DNA from: JACDAN01 sp963834825
GTDB taxonomy: Bacteria > Actinomycetota > Thermoleophilia > Gaiellales > Gaiellaceae
Direction of reading: 5' to 3'
Assembly (NCBI GenBank): GCA_963834825.1
Contig: CAWICZ010000010.1
Coordinates: 1-64,000 of the forward strand
DNA: 64,000 nt
Part shown: positions 44,865-53,662 of the stretch, piece by piece
Layout of the letters: each line of letters starts with the position of its first letter
Position numbering within the stretch: position 1 is the stretch's first letter
Made by a program: the position numbers and the translations under genes
Notes under the pieces: generated by a model
The model's input: only the letters and a program-made list of their open reading frames with translations
Database searches by the model: none
Told to the model about the DNA's origin: nothing

Positions 44865-46528
44865 ACGGAGGCGAGGCCCGGGCGCAGCGAGCCGAGCCGT
44901 GTCGCGACGATCGAGTCGGCCGCGTCCGCGCTCGCCGCATGGCCCGTGACCGCGGCGATGAAGTCGTCACGCTCGAGCGCGCGCAGCTCCACGTCCGTCT
45001 TCGCCCGGACTGAGGCCGTTCTCGGAACGTCGCGCAGGAGGGCGATCTCGCCGAAGTACTCGCCCGGGCCCTCCTCGTTCACCAGCTTTCCGTCGCTGAC
45101 GACCTCGACCCGGCCCGACGAGATCACGTAGAAGCGGTCGCCGGCCTCTCCCTCGCGGACGATCTCGCGGCCGGCCTCGACCTGCATGGGCACCATCGCG
45201 CCGGCCAGCCCTTCGAGGACCGGTTGCGGCAACGGGCGGAAGAACTCGATCCCGCGCAGCAGCTCGAGCTCCCGCTCCGGAACCGGGGCGGCCCGGTCGA
45301 GCGCGCTCAGGCGGCGCCAGAGCAGCACCGCGAGAATGGGCAGGATCGAGCCGGTGACGACCAGCGCGCCCTCGATCCCGATGAGCTCGATCGCGAGCGG
45401 CGCGAAGATCGAGCCGAGGCCGATCGTTCCCACCCAGAGGCTCTGGACTGCGCCGAAGACGCGGCCGAGCACCTCGTCCGGAACCGCTCGCTGGAGCAGC
45501 GTGAAGGCAGACACGTCGACGAGGGTGTTTCCCATCCCGACGATCGTCAGGAGCAGGAAGGCCGGGATCGGCTCCGGCCACAGCCCCATGATCGCGATCG
45601 GCAGCCCCCACAGCACGATCCCGACCATGAAGTCGGACGTCAGGCGCGCCCGCCCGACGAGCGCGATCGCGACGACGGCGCCGAGCACCCCGCCGATACC
45701 GAGCGCCGAGGTCAGGTAGCCCACGCCCTGGTCGCCAAGGTCGAGTAGCTGCAGCGCCGAGACGACGATCAGCACGTTCAGCGCACCGGCGACGAACGTC
45801 TGGGCGATCAACAGGAGCACGAGCACGCGCAGGTTGGGCTCGCGCGCCACGGTGACATAGCCCGCGCTGAACTCTCGAAGGATGTGTCGCCGCTCGGAGG
45901 GACGTTCCGGAGCGGGCCGCGGGGACACACGGCTCACGAGGAGCGCCGAGTAGAGGAACCCGATCGCCGCCGCACCGAAGACGACGCTCGCGCTCGTCGC
46001 GGCCAGCAGGATCCCGCCGAGCGCCGGGCCGCCGAACACGCCGACGCTCTCGATCGTGCTCGACGCGACGTTGGCTGAGGTGAGCTCGGCCGGTGAGCGC
46101 GCCAGCGACGGCAGGAGCGCCGCCTGCGCCGGCCGGATGGCCGAGAACGCGACGGCGACGAGCCCTGCGAGCGCGTAGACGAGAGCCGGTGGCCCGTCCA
46201 CTGCGATCGTCACTGCGGCTGCCCCGAGCAGCACGGCCCGCGTGAGGTCGGCGATCACCATCACGCGCTCGCGCCGGAACCGGTCGGCGAGCATCGCGGT
46301 GAAGGGGCCGGCGATCGCAGGCGGCAGGAACCTGATGAGCCCCACGAGCCCGACGGCCGGGGCTCCGCCCTGGTCGTAGGCGTAGACGGCCAGCGCGATC
46401 CCGTACGCCCAGTGGCCGAGCACGGATCCGCCCCAGGCGAGCTCGATCTTGCGGATGTCGGGGTTACCGAAGATCTGGCCGAACGCGTGGAAGGACTCCC
46501 CCACCCGCTGCCGCAACGCGCCGATCAC
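44861..46528 (-). CDS. MFS transporter fused to a cyclic-nucleotide-binding domain
   Basis: A 555-residue protein. Residues 1-415 form a 12-helix major-facilitator exporter (MLADRFRRERVMVIADL is the 2-3 loop), like DHA3-type drug pumps. Residues about 430-545 form a cNMP-binding domain: GREIVREGEAGDRFYVISSG and GPGEYFGEIALLRDVPRTASV, with the phosphate-binding Gly-Glu and Arg. The fusion implies that transport is gated by cyclic nucleotides. ATG at 46528. It converges on the double GNAT gene with a 4-base overlap. Confidence 0.93.
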   Translation of the reverse strand: MIGALRQRVGESFHAFGQIFGNPDIRKIELAWGGSVLGHWAYGIALAVYAYDQGGAPAVGLVGLIRFLPPAIAGPFTAMLADRFRRERVMVIADLTRAVLLGAAAVTIAVDGPPALVYALAGLVAVAFSAIRPAQAALLPSLARSPAELTSANVASSTIESVGVFGGPALGGILLAATSASVVFGAAAIGFLYSALLVSRVSPRPAPERPSERRHILREFSAGYVTVAREPNLRVLVLLLIAQTFVAGALNVLIVVSALQLLDLGDQGVGYLTSALGIGGVLGAVVAIALVGRARLTSDFMVGIVLWGLPIAIMGLWPEPIPAFLLLTIVGMGNTLVDVSAFTLLQRAVPDEVLGRVFGAVQSLWVGTIGLGSIFAPLAIELIGIEGALVVTGSILPILAVLLWRRLSALDRAAPVPERELELLRGIEFFRPLPQPVLEGLAGAMVPMQVEAGREIVREGEAGDRFYVISSGRVEVVSDGKLVNEEGPGEYFGEIALLRDVPRTASVRAKTDVELRALERDDFIAAVTGHAASADAADSIVATRLGSLRPGLASV

Positions 46529-46641
46529 TGTCGGAGCATCACAGCAGCAATTGTGTTTTTCAATAGCCGGTGGGAAGATCTAGGTGCCGATCGCCGTCTA
46601 GTAGTTCGGAACGGTCGATCGAACCCCGAAAGGAGTAGCCA

Positions 46642-46863
46642 GTGTCGGACGAGGAGCAGAAGGACGCGTTCGCTCAGCGTGAAGAGGGAGACGACGAAGC
46701 CGCCGACGTCGAGGCCCACGCGCATGGCCCCAAGGACGCACATGCCGCCAAGGATGCGACAGAAGAGCCGCCGGACGTCGAGGGGCATTCCTTCGACGCC
46801 ATGGATGCGAAGGACGCACCGGCCGCGATGGACGCCCCGGCCGCCATGGACCAGCACGACTGA
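46642..46863 (+). CDS. Small acidic low-complexity protein
   Basis: A 73-residue protein, highly acidic with many His and Ala. The C-terminus has near-repeats of MDAxxAPAAMDAPAAMDQ. AAAGGAG at 46630-46636 precedes the GTG, and a strong terminator follows, so it is a real single-gene unit. No family is recognised. The composition suggests an unstructured metal- or nucleic-acid-associated role, but this is a guess. Confidence 0.7.
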   Translation: MSDEEQKDAFAQREEGDDEAADVEAHAHGPKDAHAAKDATEEPPDVEGHSFDAMDAKDAPAAMDAPAAMDQHD

Positions 46864-46886
46864 GGTCGTAGTCCCTCGGGTTTGAG

Positions 46887-46908
46887 CGGGGCGGCTACGG
46901 CCGCCCCG
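46887..46908 (+). terminator. Bidirectional hairpin terminator
   Basis: A perfect 9-bp stem CGGGGCGGC/GCCGCCCCG with a TACG loop is followed by TCCTTATTT on the plus strand. It separates the acidic-protein gene from the convergent GAF gene. Confidence 0.85.
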
Positions 46909-46911
46909 TCC

Positions 46912-47550
46912 TTATTTGAAGAGCGTCTCCAGCGCGCTCAGCAGTTCCATCCCAGCCTTCCGCTTCGAGCCCTCGAGCGCGTCCAGCCGCGCGGCCAGCC
47001 GTGCCAGGGCCACGGTGTCCGTGTCGCCGTCCTCGAGCACTGCTTTCGCGCGGCGCGCTCGGCCGAGCAGATCGAGCGAGATCGCCGCCTGGTTGGCGAA
47101 CAGGCCGAGCAGCTCCATCTCCTCGAGCGAGAACCGAGCCTGCTCCGGCCGATCGAGCACCTCGAGCACGCCGACGGCGTCCTCCTCGTGGAGCAGCGGC
47201 ACGGCCATCAAGCCCTGCGGCACGAAGCCGGTGGTCTCGGCGACGTCGTGGGCAAAGCGGGGGTCCTGCGTCACGTCCTCGAGGACGAGCGGCTGCCGGG
47301 TGACCAGCACCCAGCCCGCGATGCCGGTGCTCGACGGGATCCGTTGGCCGATCAGGGTTTCGGATCCTTCCCCGGCCACGGCCTCGAAGACGAGCTCGTC
47401 CGTCTCCTCGTCGTAGAGGAAGACCGACGAGGCTCTCGCGGAGAAGAGTCCCCGCGCGACCTCGACAGTCGCCTGAAGCAGCTGGCGGTGGGCATCCGCC
47501 GAGGCGAGGACACCGGCGGCGACTGCAGCCCTGAGCCGATCCTCAGCCAC
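46912..47550 (-). CDS. GAF domain protein
   Basis: A 212-residue protein: one GAF domain (about 20-165, with ASSVFLYDEETDELVFEAVA, GIAGWVLVTRQPLVLEDV and GVLEVLDRP) and a coiled C-terminal helix. There is no output domain, so it may sense a ligand or redox state and act on a partner. GTG at 47550 overlaps the upstream subtilase gene by 8 bases, which points to that protease as partner. Confidence 0.88.
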   Translation of the reverse strand: MAEDRLRAAVAAGVLASADAHRQLLQATVEVARGLFSARASSVFLYDEETDELVFEAVAGEGSETLIGQRIPSSTGIAGWVLVTRQPLVLEDVTQDPRFAHDVAETTGFVPQGLMAVPLLHEEDAVGVLEVLDRPEQARFSLEEMELLGLFANQAAISLDLLGRARRAKAVLEDGDTDTVALARLAARLDALEGSKRKAGMELLSALETLFK

Positions 47551-48379
47551 CGGCGGCCTCGACGTTCGACGCGGTCAGGTAGAGGGTGCTCTTGAGCTGG
47601 AACGGGGTCAGCTCGGAATGCTTGCCGAGGATCAGCGCACAGATCCCACTCATGTGTGGCGTCGCGAAGCTGTTGCCGGTCGAGCGCGCTCTCGCGCCGT
47701 CCAGCCATGCGACCTCGACGTCGACGCCGCGCGCAAAGAACTCGACGGGCGGATTCGGGTTGTAGAAGAACGTCAGCGGATCGTGGTCCTCGTGGCTCCC
47801 GACCGAGATCACCGAGGAGAACCGCCAGGGATAGCTCTCGACCGGCATGTTGTGCGCGGAGGCGACGAGCACGGCTCGCCGGAAGTAGGCCATGTCGGCG
47901 ACCTCGTGCAGCATGCCCGCGAACTGGCTCTTCGTCGTCGAGAGGCTCATGTTGATGACCTGGAAGCCGTGCTCGACGGCCCAGCGCAGACCGCCGAGGA
48001 GCGCCGTGCCGCTGCCTGTGAACCCCGCGCCGAGGACGCGAACGCTGAAGATCCGGCAGTCCGGCGCAATCGAGCGGACGATGCCGGCGCAGGCAGTCCC
48101 GTGACCGCAGAGATCGCCCTCGGCGTCTTCGACGACCTCGACCTCGTCGTCCTCGCCGACCTCCACCGCGACGGCGCCCTCGAGCCCGCCGACGAGCGGG
48201 TGGTCACCGTCGACCCCGCTGTCGAGGATGCAGACGCGAACGTCCTTCCCGGTCGAGTCGCCCCAGGCCCACTCCCGGGTCACTCGGCCGGGCCAGGCGG
48301 TTGGGAGCTCGAGGCTTTCCACCGCTCCGGCGGGGAGGCTCCAGGCCGGCAGCGAGCGGCGAGTTGCGGGGTCTGACAT
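47543..48379 (-). CDS. Subtilisin-like (S8) serine protease without signal peptide
   Basis: A 278-residue S8 peptidase. The triad is present: Asp in CILDSGVDGDHP, His in GHGTACAG and Ser in STGNSFATPHMSG, with the oxyanion Asn in ASAHNMP. It lacks a signal peptide and the usual prodomain and is short for the family, so it may work in the cytoplasm. EDDEVEVVEDAEGD forms an acidic loop. It overlaps the GAF gene downstream by 8 bases, suggesting a sensor-protease pair. Confidence 0.9.
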   Translation of the reverse strand: MSDPATRRSLPAWSLPAGAVESLELPTAWPGRVTREWAWGDSTGKDVRVCILDSGVDGDHPLVGGLEGAVAVEVGEDDEVEVVEDAEGDLCGHGTACAGIVRSIAPDCRIFSVRVLGAGFTGSGTALLGGLRWAVEHGFQVINMSLSTTKSQFAGMLHEVADMAYFRRAVLVASAHNMPVESYPWRFSSVISVGSHEDHDPLTFFYNPNPPVEFFARGVDVEVAWLDGARARSTGNSFATPHMSGICALILGKHSELTPFQLKSTLYLTASNVEAAGG

Positions 48380-48402
48380 GCCCTCGAGCCTAGTGGCTCG
48401 TC

Positions 48403-48996
48403 CTACGTCGAGGTTGACTGGAGGGCGCTGCGCGCGGCCGCAGAGGCCACTTCGGCGACGGCGCGGGCGCGCCGTACTCGCTCGTCCTCGGGCGTGACGA
48501 TCAGGTTCACCGCGACCAGGTGGGCGGCCACCTGGGCTCCGGCGTCCGCGAGCAGCGCGGCAGACACGGCGTCGGCGCGCCGGTCGAGCGTGCCGCGCTC
48601 GACCGCGACCGCCGCCAGCACGGCCACGTCGGCCCCCGCCTCGGCGATCGCGAGCGGGATCTCAACGGCCCGCCCGAGCACCTGACCGATCGCCATGTCG
48701 CGCACTTCGACTTCGAGCTCGCTCGGAAGGTGGAGCGCTGCGAGCGCCTCCTCGTAGGCATCGGCGTCGGCCTGCGCCAGCGGAGCCGTCCGCCTGCGCA
48801 GGTGCTCGGCCTGCGCGATGGCCGATCCACCGTCCGTCCACGACTCCGACCCCCGAGCGACCTTCGCGATCAGCGCAGCGGCCATCGCGACACAGATCGC
48901 GGCCGCCGAACCGCCGCCCGGCGCCGGCTCCTCAGCCGCGAGCTGGTCGAGAAGCGCTCGCACCGGCACGTCGAACACGTCGCCCGTGGAATCCAC
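48403..48996 (-). CDS. Cyclodeaminase/cyclohydrolase (FTCD C-terminal type)
   Basis: A 197-residue all-helical protein of the formiminotransferase-cyclodeaminase family (FchA-like): APGGGSAAAICVAMAAALI is the folate-binding loop, and DADAYEEALAAL and IPLAIAEAGADV follow. It likely converts methenyl-THF or formimino-THF in one-carbon metabolism, fitting the HMT/MTHFR gene nearby. GTG at 48996 is taken as start because the conserved domain begins there; a longer frame adds only Arg-rich shadow sequence. The ribosome site is weak. Confidence 0.85.
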   Translation of the reverse strand: MDSTGDVFDVPVRALLDQLAAEEPAPGGGSAAAICVAMAAALIAKVARGSESWTDGGSAIAQAEHLRRRTAPLAQADADAYEEALAALHLPSELEVEVRDMAIGQVLGRAVEIPLAIAEAGADVAVLAAVAVERGTLDRRADAVSAALLADAGAQVAAHLVAVNLIVTPEDERVRRARAVAEVASAAARSALQSTST

Positions 48997-49010
48997 GGGA
49001 CGATTCTCTG

Positions 49011-49280
49011 CTACTTGTCGAGCTTGCGGCGGAGGATCTCGACTGTGTCCGCGTGCGCGGCGACGTCGGCTTCGACGAGCGCGGCCTCTGGATCGGCGAC
49101 GACCCTGCGTCGGTACTCGTCGTCCGTTTCGGCCCGCTCGACGATCCGGTCGAGGCGCGTGCGCATCTGTGGGGTCTCTTTCGCGGCGCGAACCCACGCT
49201 TCCGGAGCGGGAGGCAGCGCGCTCAAGAGCTCCCCGAGGTTTTCTTCGTCATAGGCAGGCATTTGGGCTTCAAAGCTCAT
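49011..49280 (-). CDS. Small helical protein coupled to the ECF sigma gene
   Basis: An 88-residue acidic helical protein (NLGELLSALPPAPEAWVRAA, RLDRIVERAETDDEYRRRVV). No membrane segment or zinc motif. Its ATG overlaps the sigma factor's TGA (ATGA), the position often held by an anti-sigma factor, but it does not look like a ZAS or RskA type. Hypothetical. Confidence 0.7.
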   Translation of the reverse strand: MSFEAQMPAYDEENLGELLSALPPAPEAWVRAAKETPQMRTRLDRIVERAETDDEYRRRVVADPEAALVEADVAAHADTVEILRRKLDK

Positions 49281-49855
49281 GACGTGGCAGCCTCCGGATT
49301 TCTTCCCTCCATCTCCACACGGAGCTTGGCCAGGCACCGCGAGATCCTGCTCGCAATCGTCCCCGAGGGGAGATCCAGCGCTTCTCCGATCGCCCGGTAG
49401 CTCTCATCCCGGGCGAAGAAGCGGTCGAGGATGTCCCGGCAGTTGTCGGGAAGGATGGCGAGCGCATCGTGCACGGCCAGCGCATCGTCGAGCCTGCTGA
49501 TCGTGTCGTCGACGTCGGGCGCCTCGACCACGTCCTCGGGCTGCTCATGCGCCGTCGCGCGAAGGCGGTCGATGCAGAGCCGGCGCGTCAGCTGGGCGAG
49601 CCACGGTCGGATCGCCTCGTCGTCTCGCAGCTTGCCCAGGTGTTGGTACGCACGCGCGAACACTTCCTGGAAGACGTCCTCCGCATCGTGCTCGGGCAGC
49701 TTGAACGCCTGAACGGAGATCGCGTAGACGTAGCGCGAGAAGCGCTCGACGAGCTCGTGCCACGCGTCGTGGTCGCCCTCTCGGCAGCGGGCGACGAGCT
49801 GAGCGTCGGTCAGCTCCACGCGCATCGACATGGCTTCAACGCTTTCGGGAGTCAA
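49277..49855 (-). CDS. ECF-type RNA polymerase sigma factor
   Basis: A 192-residue sigma-70 family protein: region 2 (ELVERFSRYVYAIS, DAEDVFQEVFARAYQHL, RPWLAQLTRRLCIDRLR) and region 4 (LPDNCRDILDRFFARDESYR, GTIASRISRCLAKLR). Start at 49855 or eight codons inside at a second ATG (49831). The downstream 88-residue protein is translationally coupled and may regulate it. Target promoters are unknown. Confidence 0.92.
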   Translation of the reverse strand: MTPESVEAMSMRVELTDAQLVARCREGDHDAWHELVERFSRYVYAISVQAFKLPEHDAEDVFQEVFARAYQHLGKLRDDEAIRPWLAQLTRRLCIDRLRATAHEQPEDVVEAPDVDDTISRLDDALAVHDALAILPDNCRDILDRFFARDESYRAIGEALDLPSGTIASRISRCLAKLRVEMEGRNPEAATS

Positions 49856-49910
49856 TTCCTTGCGCCATCGGAGTCCCAGCCGGCGTCCTCGACAATACCT
49901 GCGCCGTGCT

Positions 49911-50738
49911 CTACGAGGCGAGCCGCGGCTCGAGGAAGAGCTGCCGCCACGCCTTCCACCAGTCGTCGGCCCGCGAAACCGCCGATTCTGGGCCGGTGAT
50001 CTCCACCCCGCTTCTGCCCCGGTACTTCTCCACTTCGCTCGGGCTCATGAACTCGACGGCGATCTCGGTCGGTCGCCCCGGGTCGTACGGCTCGACCGCG
50101 GCCGGCGTCTTCAGCGACTCGAGCGCGCCGGCCTCGATCAACTCGCGCGCGCGGAGCGGAGCCACATTGCGGGCGGAGCGGCGGCCGATCCCCCGCTTGA
50201 CGGCGACGGTCGTCAACCCGTCACCGAGGAGGCTCGTCGCCTCGCGACAGGTTGCCTCGTCGCCCGTGACCAGCACGACGGGACAGGCCCACGTCCCGCA
50301 GAGCGCCGCGTTGATCCCGGTCTCGCCGACGAGCACGCCGTTGAACCGGAGGCTGCGCCACTCGCGGCCGTGAACCGTGTGGGAAAGGACACCGTCGGGC
50401 GTGCCGGCCATCGCGTGCATCCCGACGAGGAGACACGCGTCGCAGCCTCCTTCGAGGAACTCGGTGTACTCGGTCCAGCTCGACTGGACGACGTACTCGC
50501 ACGCGGCGTCGAGCAGGTCGGGGACGAGCGAGTTGAAGCTGAACGCCTTGCCCGCGCCGTGGTGGTCCATGACCACGATCTCGTCCGCACCCGCCTGCTT
50601 GGCGCCGCGCACGGCGGCGTTGATCTCTTCGGTGTAGAGCTTCCGTCCTTCCTCGTAGAGGTCCTCCCCGGCGGCCGTCTGCTCGGGACGGACGATGCCG
50701 GCAACCCCCTCCATGTCACTGATGATGTGTACTCGCAT
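49911..50738 (-). CDS. M55 family D-aminopeptidase (DppA-like)
   Basis: A 275-residue zinc peptidase. ISDMEGVAGI carries the Asp-x-Glu zinc ligands; DHHGAGKAF and GMHAMAGTPDGVLSHT carry His ligands, and GETGINAALCG is a conserved family motif. It removes N-terminal D-residues, probably in recycling of peptidoglycan peptides. ATG at 50738. The divergent SDR gene begins only 17 bases away, so both may be leaderless or use overlapping promoters. Confidence 0.93.
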   Translation of the reverse strand: MRVHIISDMEGVAGIVRPEQTAAGEDLYEEGRKLYTEEINAAVRGAKQAGADEIVVMDHHGAGKAFSFNSLVPDLLDAACEYVVQSSWTEYTEFLEGGCDACLLVGMHAMAGTPDGVLSHTVHGREWRSLRFNGVLVGETGINAALCGTWACPVVLVTGDEATCREATSLLGDGLTTVAVKRGIGRRSARNVAPLRARELIEAGALESLKTPAAVEPYDPGRPTEIAVEFMSPSEVEKYRGRSGVEITGPESAVSRADDWWKAWRQLFLEPRLAS

Positions 50739-50755
50739 CGGGCTATTTTCTCTCT

Positions 50756-51508
50756 GTGGACACCGGGCTGCGCGACAAGCGTGTACTCGTCACCGGAGCA
50801 TCCGGCGGAATCGGGTCGGCCTGCGTGCGCGCTTTTCTGGCAGAGGGAGCCGAGGTCGTCGCCCACTACCACCAGGGCAAGGAGCGGGCGGAAGCGCTCG
50901 GCGCCGGCCTCCTGGTCCAGGCAGACCTGACGCGCGAGGAGGACGCCGATCGCCTGTTCGAAGAGGCGGGCGACCTCGATGTCTGCGCCGCGGTCGCCGG
51001 CGTCTGGCCGCGGGAAGACGTGCCCGTCTGGAAGCTCTCGCTGGAGCGCTGGGAGCAGACCCTCCAGGAGAACCTCACGGCAACGTTCCTGACCGCGCGC
51101 GGATTCCTGCAGGGAGTCGCCCGCAGCGGACACGGGAGCCTCGTCCTCGTCGGTTCGACCGCCGGCCTCTTCGGCGAGGCCGGTCATGCGGACTACGCCG
51201 CGGCGAAGTCGGCGATCATCCGCGGGCTGCTCCTGAGCCTGAAGAACGAGGTCGTGCGGGTCGCGCCTCGCGCGCGGGTGAACGCGGTCGCTCCGGGCTG
51301 GACGCAGTCACCGATGACCCGCAGGGAGGTCGAGGATCCTGCGCTCGTCGAGCGCGTCACGCGGACGATGTCCCTCCGCAAGGTTGCGAAGCCGGAAGAC
51401 GTTGCCGCCCAGGTCGTCGTCCTCTCCTCGGACGAGCTCTCAGGTCACGTCACCGGCGAGGTGATCACTGTCGCCGGCGGCATGGAAGGCCGCGTCCTGC
51501 ACGAGTAG
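50756..51508 (+). CDS. Short-chain dehydrogenase/reductase
   Basis: A 250-residue Rossmann oxidoreductase: VTGASGGIGSA (cofactor loop), a catalytic Ser in LVGSTAG, the YAAAK Tyr/Lys pair, VNAVAPGWTQSPM, and a C-terminal GEVITVAGG. It resembles FabG-type 3-oxoacyl reductases. GTG at 50756 is preceded by a pyrimidine-rich stretch without ribosome site, suggesting a leaderless mRNA. Substrate unknown. Confidence 0.93.
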   Translation: MDTGLRDKRVLVTGASGGIGSACVRAFLAEGAEVVAHYHQGKERAEALGAGLLVQADLTREEDADRLFEEAGDLDVCAAVAGVWPREDVPVWKLSLERWEQTLQENLTATFLTARGFLQGVARSGHGSLVLVGSTAGLFGEAGHADYAAAKSAIIRGLLLSLKNEVVRVAPRARVNAVAPGWTQSPMTRREVEDPALVERVTRTMSLRKVAKPEDVAAQVVVLSSDELSGHVTGEVITVAGGMEGRVLHE

Positions 51509-51561
51509 CGCCAGGCTTACCGGGGCGGGAGCCCGGAGGAGCCGCGAACGCCGCGACAGGC

Positions 51562-51594
51562 ATCAGGCGGAGCCGCCGCCCGGCCCCGCCTGAT
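51562..51594 (+). terminator. Hairpin after the SDR gene
   Basis: ATCAGGCGG pairs with CCGCCTGAT (9 bp) across a 15-base G+C-rich loop and is followed by CTTTGG. It lies 53 bases after the stop codon. The remaining bases to 51832 hold no gene, only the leader of the next. Confidence 0.65.
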
Positions 51595-51832
51595 CTTTGG
51601 AAGAGAGTGCCCCATGAGTCATCGAGTGACCCGCCGCATGTGGGGCCCCTCCATTCAGCTTTTGGGCTTGCCGCATCTGCCCGACTTCCTGCGATCTGCC
51701 CCGCCGCAACGGGCCCAATCGCGTTGTCTCCCACTATGTGCGATCCCGGCCACTTGATCCATCACCCGTTCGGGGGTTGACCCGCCTACTTGACTCGGGC
51801 GCATCGGGCAGCTCGGGCCGTAGAGTGCAGTC

Positions 51833-53662
51833 GTGGCGAATCGCTTCGAGGACCGCCTACGAACCGGCCCCATCGTCGTCGGCGACGGCGGCATGGGCAC
51901 GCTGATCTCTGGTGCCGTTCCCCGGCTGCGGTGCCCGGAAGAGGCCAACCTTCGCGCTCCCGAGACGGTCATCTCGCTCCACGTCAGCTTCATCAACGCG
52001 GGCGCCGATCTGATCGAGACGAACACGTTCGGGGCGAACCGGCGGAAGCTGGCGACGCACTTCCTCGAGGACGAGGTCGAGAACATCAACAGCACAGGCG
52101 TCAAGCTCGCGCGGGAGGCGCGCGAGATCTCCGGCCGGGACGTCTTCATCGCCGGGTCGATCGGCCCGCTCGGCGAGCTCAGCGACCTCTCGCGCGACTA
52201 CCGCGGCCGGATCTTCAGCGAGCAGGCCGCCGCGCTCGCCGCGCGAGGCATCGACCTCTTCATGGTCGAGACCTTCTTCGAGCTGGACGAGCTGCTCGCC
52301 GCGATCGAGGCCGTACGCGAGGTCTCGTCGCTTCCGATCGTGGCGATGCTCACCTTCGACGAGCAGGGCGAGACGCTCGGTGGCGTGACGGCGAAGGAGG
52401 GAGTCGACGCGCTTCGCGACGCCGGTCTGGCGGCGGTCGGCGCCAACCACGGAGCGGGCATCCAAGCGGCGCTGACGGCACTCAACGAGATGCACGAAAC
52501 CGACGGCGAGGTGGCGCTTGCAGCCATGCCCAACATCGGCTTGGCGAGCCTCGCCGGGAACCGCGTCGTCTTCCCACATGCGACGCCCGAGTACTTCGCC
52601 GACTTCGCGGCGCACGCGCGCGACCTCGGCGCCAGGATCATCGGCGGCTGCTGCGGGACGACGCCGATGGAGATCGGCGCGATTGCGGCAGCCGTCCAGG
52701 AGGAGCGCGCTGCCCGGTCGCCGCTCGTCGTCCATGAGCGTGAGGTCGCGCTCTCGATCGTCGAGCTGCGTGAGGAGACCGAGCTCGCGCGCATGCTCGC
52801 CGACGAGGAGTGGGTCGTCTCCGTCCAGCTCGACCCGCCGCTCGGCGGCAACCACCGCGGCATGCTCGAGGTCGCCCGAGGCCTTCGACAGGGCGGCGCC
52901 AACCTCGTGGACATCAACGACAACGCCACCGCTCGAGCCGGGATGAGCGCGTTGATGCTCTCGGTGGCGATCCAGCGGGCGACGGGGCTCGAGACGATCC
53001 CGCACCTGACGACGCGCGACTCGAGCGTTCTCGGGCTCGAGTCGATGCTCCTCGGCGCGCACGCGGAGGGGATCCGCAACGTGCTCGCGGTCACCGGAGA
53101 CCCACCGGAGGTCGGCGACTACCCGGGCTCGCGGGGTGTGTACGAGATCGACTCGATCGGCCTCGTGCAGCTGATGGCGCACCTGAATCGTGGTGAGGAC
53201 TTCAACGGGCGGGCGATCGACGCCGCGACCTCGTTCCACATCGGCGTCGCGGTCAATCCGTCGGCCGACGACCTCGACCTCGAGCTCGAGCGGTATCACC
53301 GCAAGATCGAGGCCGGTGCGCACTACGCGATGACCCAGATCATCTTCGACCTCGGCTACCTCGATCGCTTCCTCGACCGGCTCGGCGGCGAGTCGCCGAT
53401 CCCGGTCCTCGTCGGCATCTTCCCTGTCTGGAGTCACTCGCTGGCTCTGCGCCTGCACAACGAGGTTCCCGGGATCATCGTGCCGGACAGCGTCCAGGAA
53501 GCCCTGCGGGAAGCCGGTCCCGACGGGGCGCAGGTCGGAATGGAGATCGCGCAAGAGCTGATCGAGGAGTCGCGCGAGCGCGCCGCCGGCGTCTACCTCG
53601 TGGCACCGTTCAAGCGCCCGCTCGGCGTGCTCGAGCTCCTAGCGCACGCAGTCGCCGGTTGA
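51833..53662 (+). CDS. Bifunctional homocysteine S-methyltransferase/methylene-THF reductase
   Basis: A 609-residue fusion as in Bacillus YitJ. Residues 1-300 form the homocysteine methyltransferase barrel (DGGMGT, ETNTFGAN, GPLGEL). Residues about 320-609 form the FAD-dependent MTHFR barrel (SVQLDPPLGGN, NVLAVTGDPP, AHYAMTQIIFDL). Of the three zinc Cys, the GGCCGT pair is present (273-274), but the GxNC Cys is replaced by His206 in GANHG. The protein links methyl-folate formation to methionine synthesis. GTG at 51833. It overlaps the convergent protease gene by 24 bases. Confidence 0.92.
   Translation: MANRFEDRLRTGPIVVGDGGMGTLISGAVPRLRCPEEANLRAPETVISLHVSFINAGADLIETNTFGANRRKLATHFLEDEVENINSTGVKLAREAREISGRDVFIAGSIGPLGELSDLSRDYRGRIFSEQAAALAARGIDLFMVETFFELDELLAAIEAVREVSSLPIVAMLTFDEQGETLGGVTAKEGVDALRDAGLAAVGANHGAGIQAALTALNEMHETDGEVALAAMPNIGLASLAGNRVVFPHATPEYFADFAAHARDLGARIIGGCCGTTPMEIGAIAAAVQEERAARSPLVVHEREVALSIVELREETELARMLADEEWVVSVQLDPPLGGNHRGMLEVARGLRQGGANLVDINDNATARAGMSALMLSVAIQRATGLETIPHLTTRDSSVLGLESMLLGAHAEGIRNVLAVTGDPPEVGDYPGSRGVYEIDSIGLVQLMAHLNRGEDFNGRAIDAATSFHIGVAVNPSADDLDLELERYHRKIEAGAHYAMTQIIFDLGYLDRFLDRLGGESPIPVLVGIFPVWSHSLALRLHNEVPGIIVPDSVQEALREAGPDGAQVGMEIAQELIEESRERAAGVYLVAPFKRPLGVLELLAHAVAG

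Noticed and set aside
51773..51832. TTGACT as a -35 element of the HMT-MTHFR promoter
   Set aside because: The only -10-like hexamer (TAGAGT) is about 25 bases away, too far for a sigma-A promoter.
51857..53554. A 565-codon minus-strand frame opposite the HMT-MTHFR gene
   Set aside because: It is the mirror of a well-supported conserved gene; composition is Arg/Glu/Val-rich with no domain, as usual in G+C-rich DNA.
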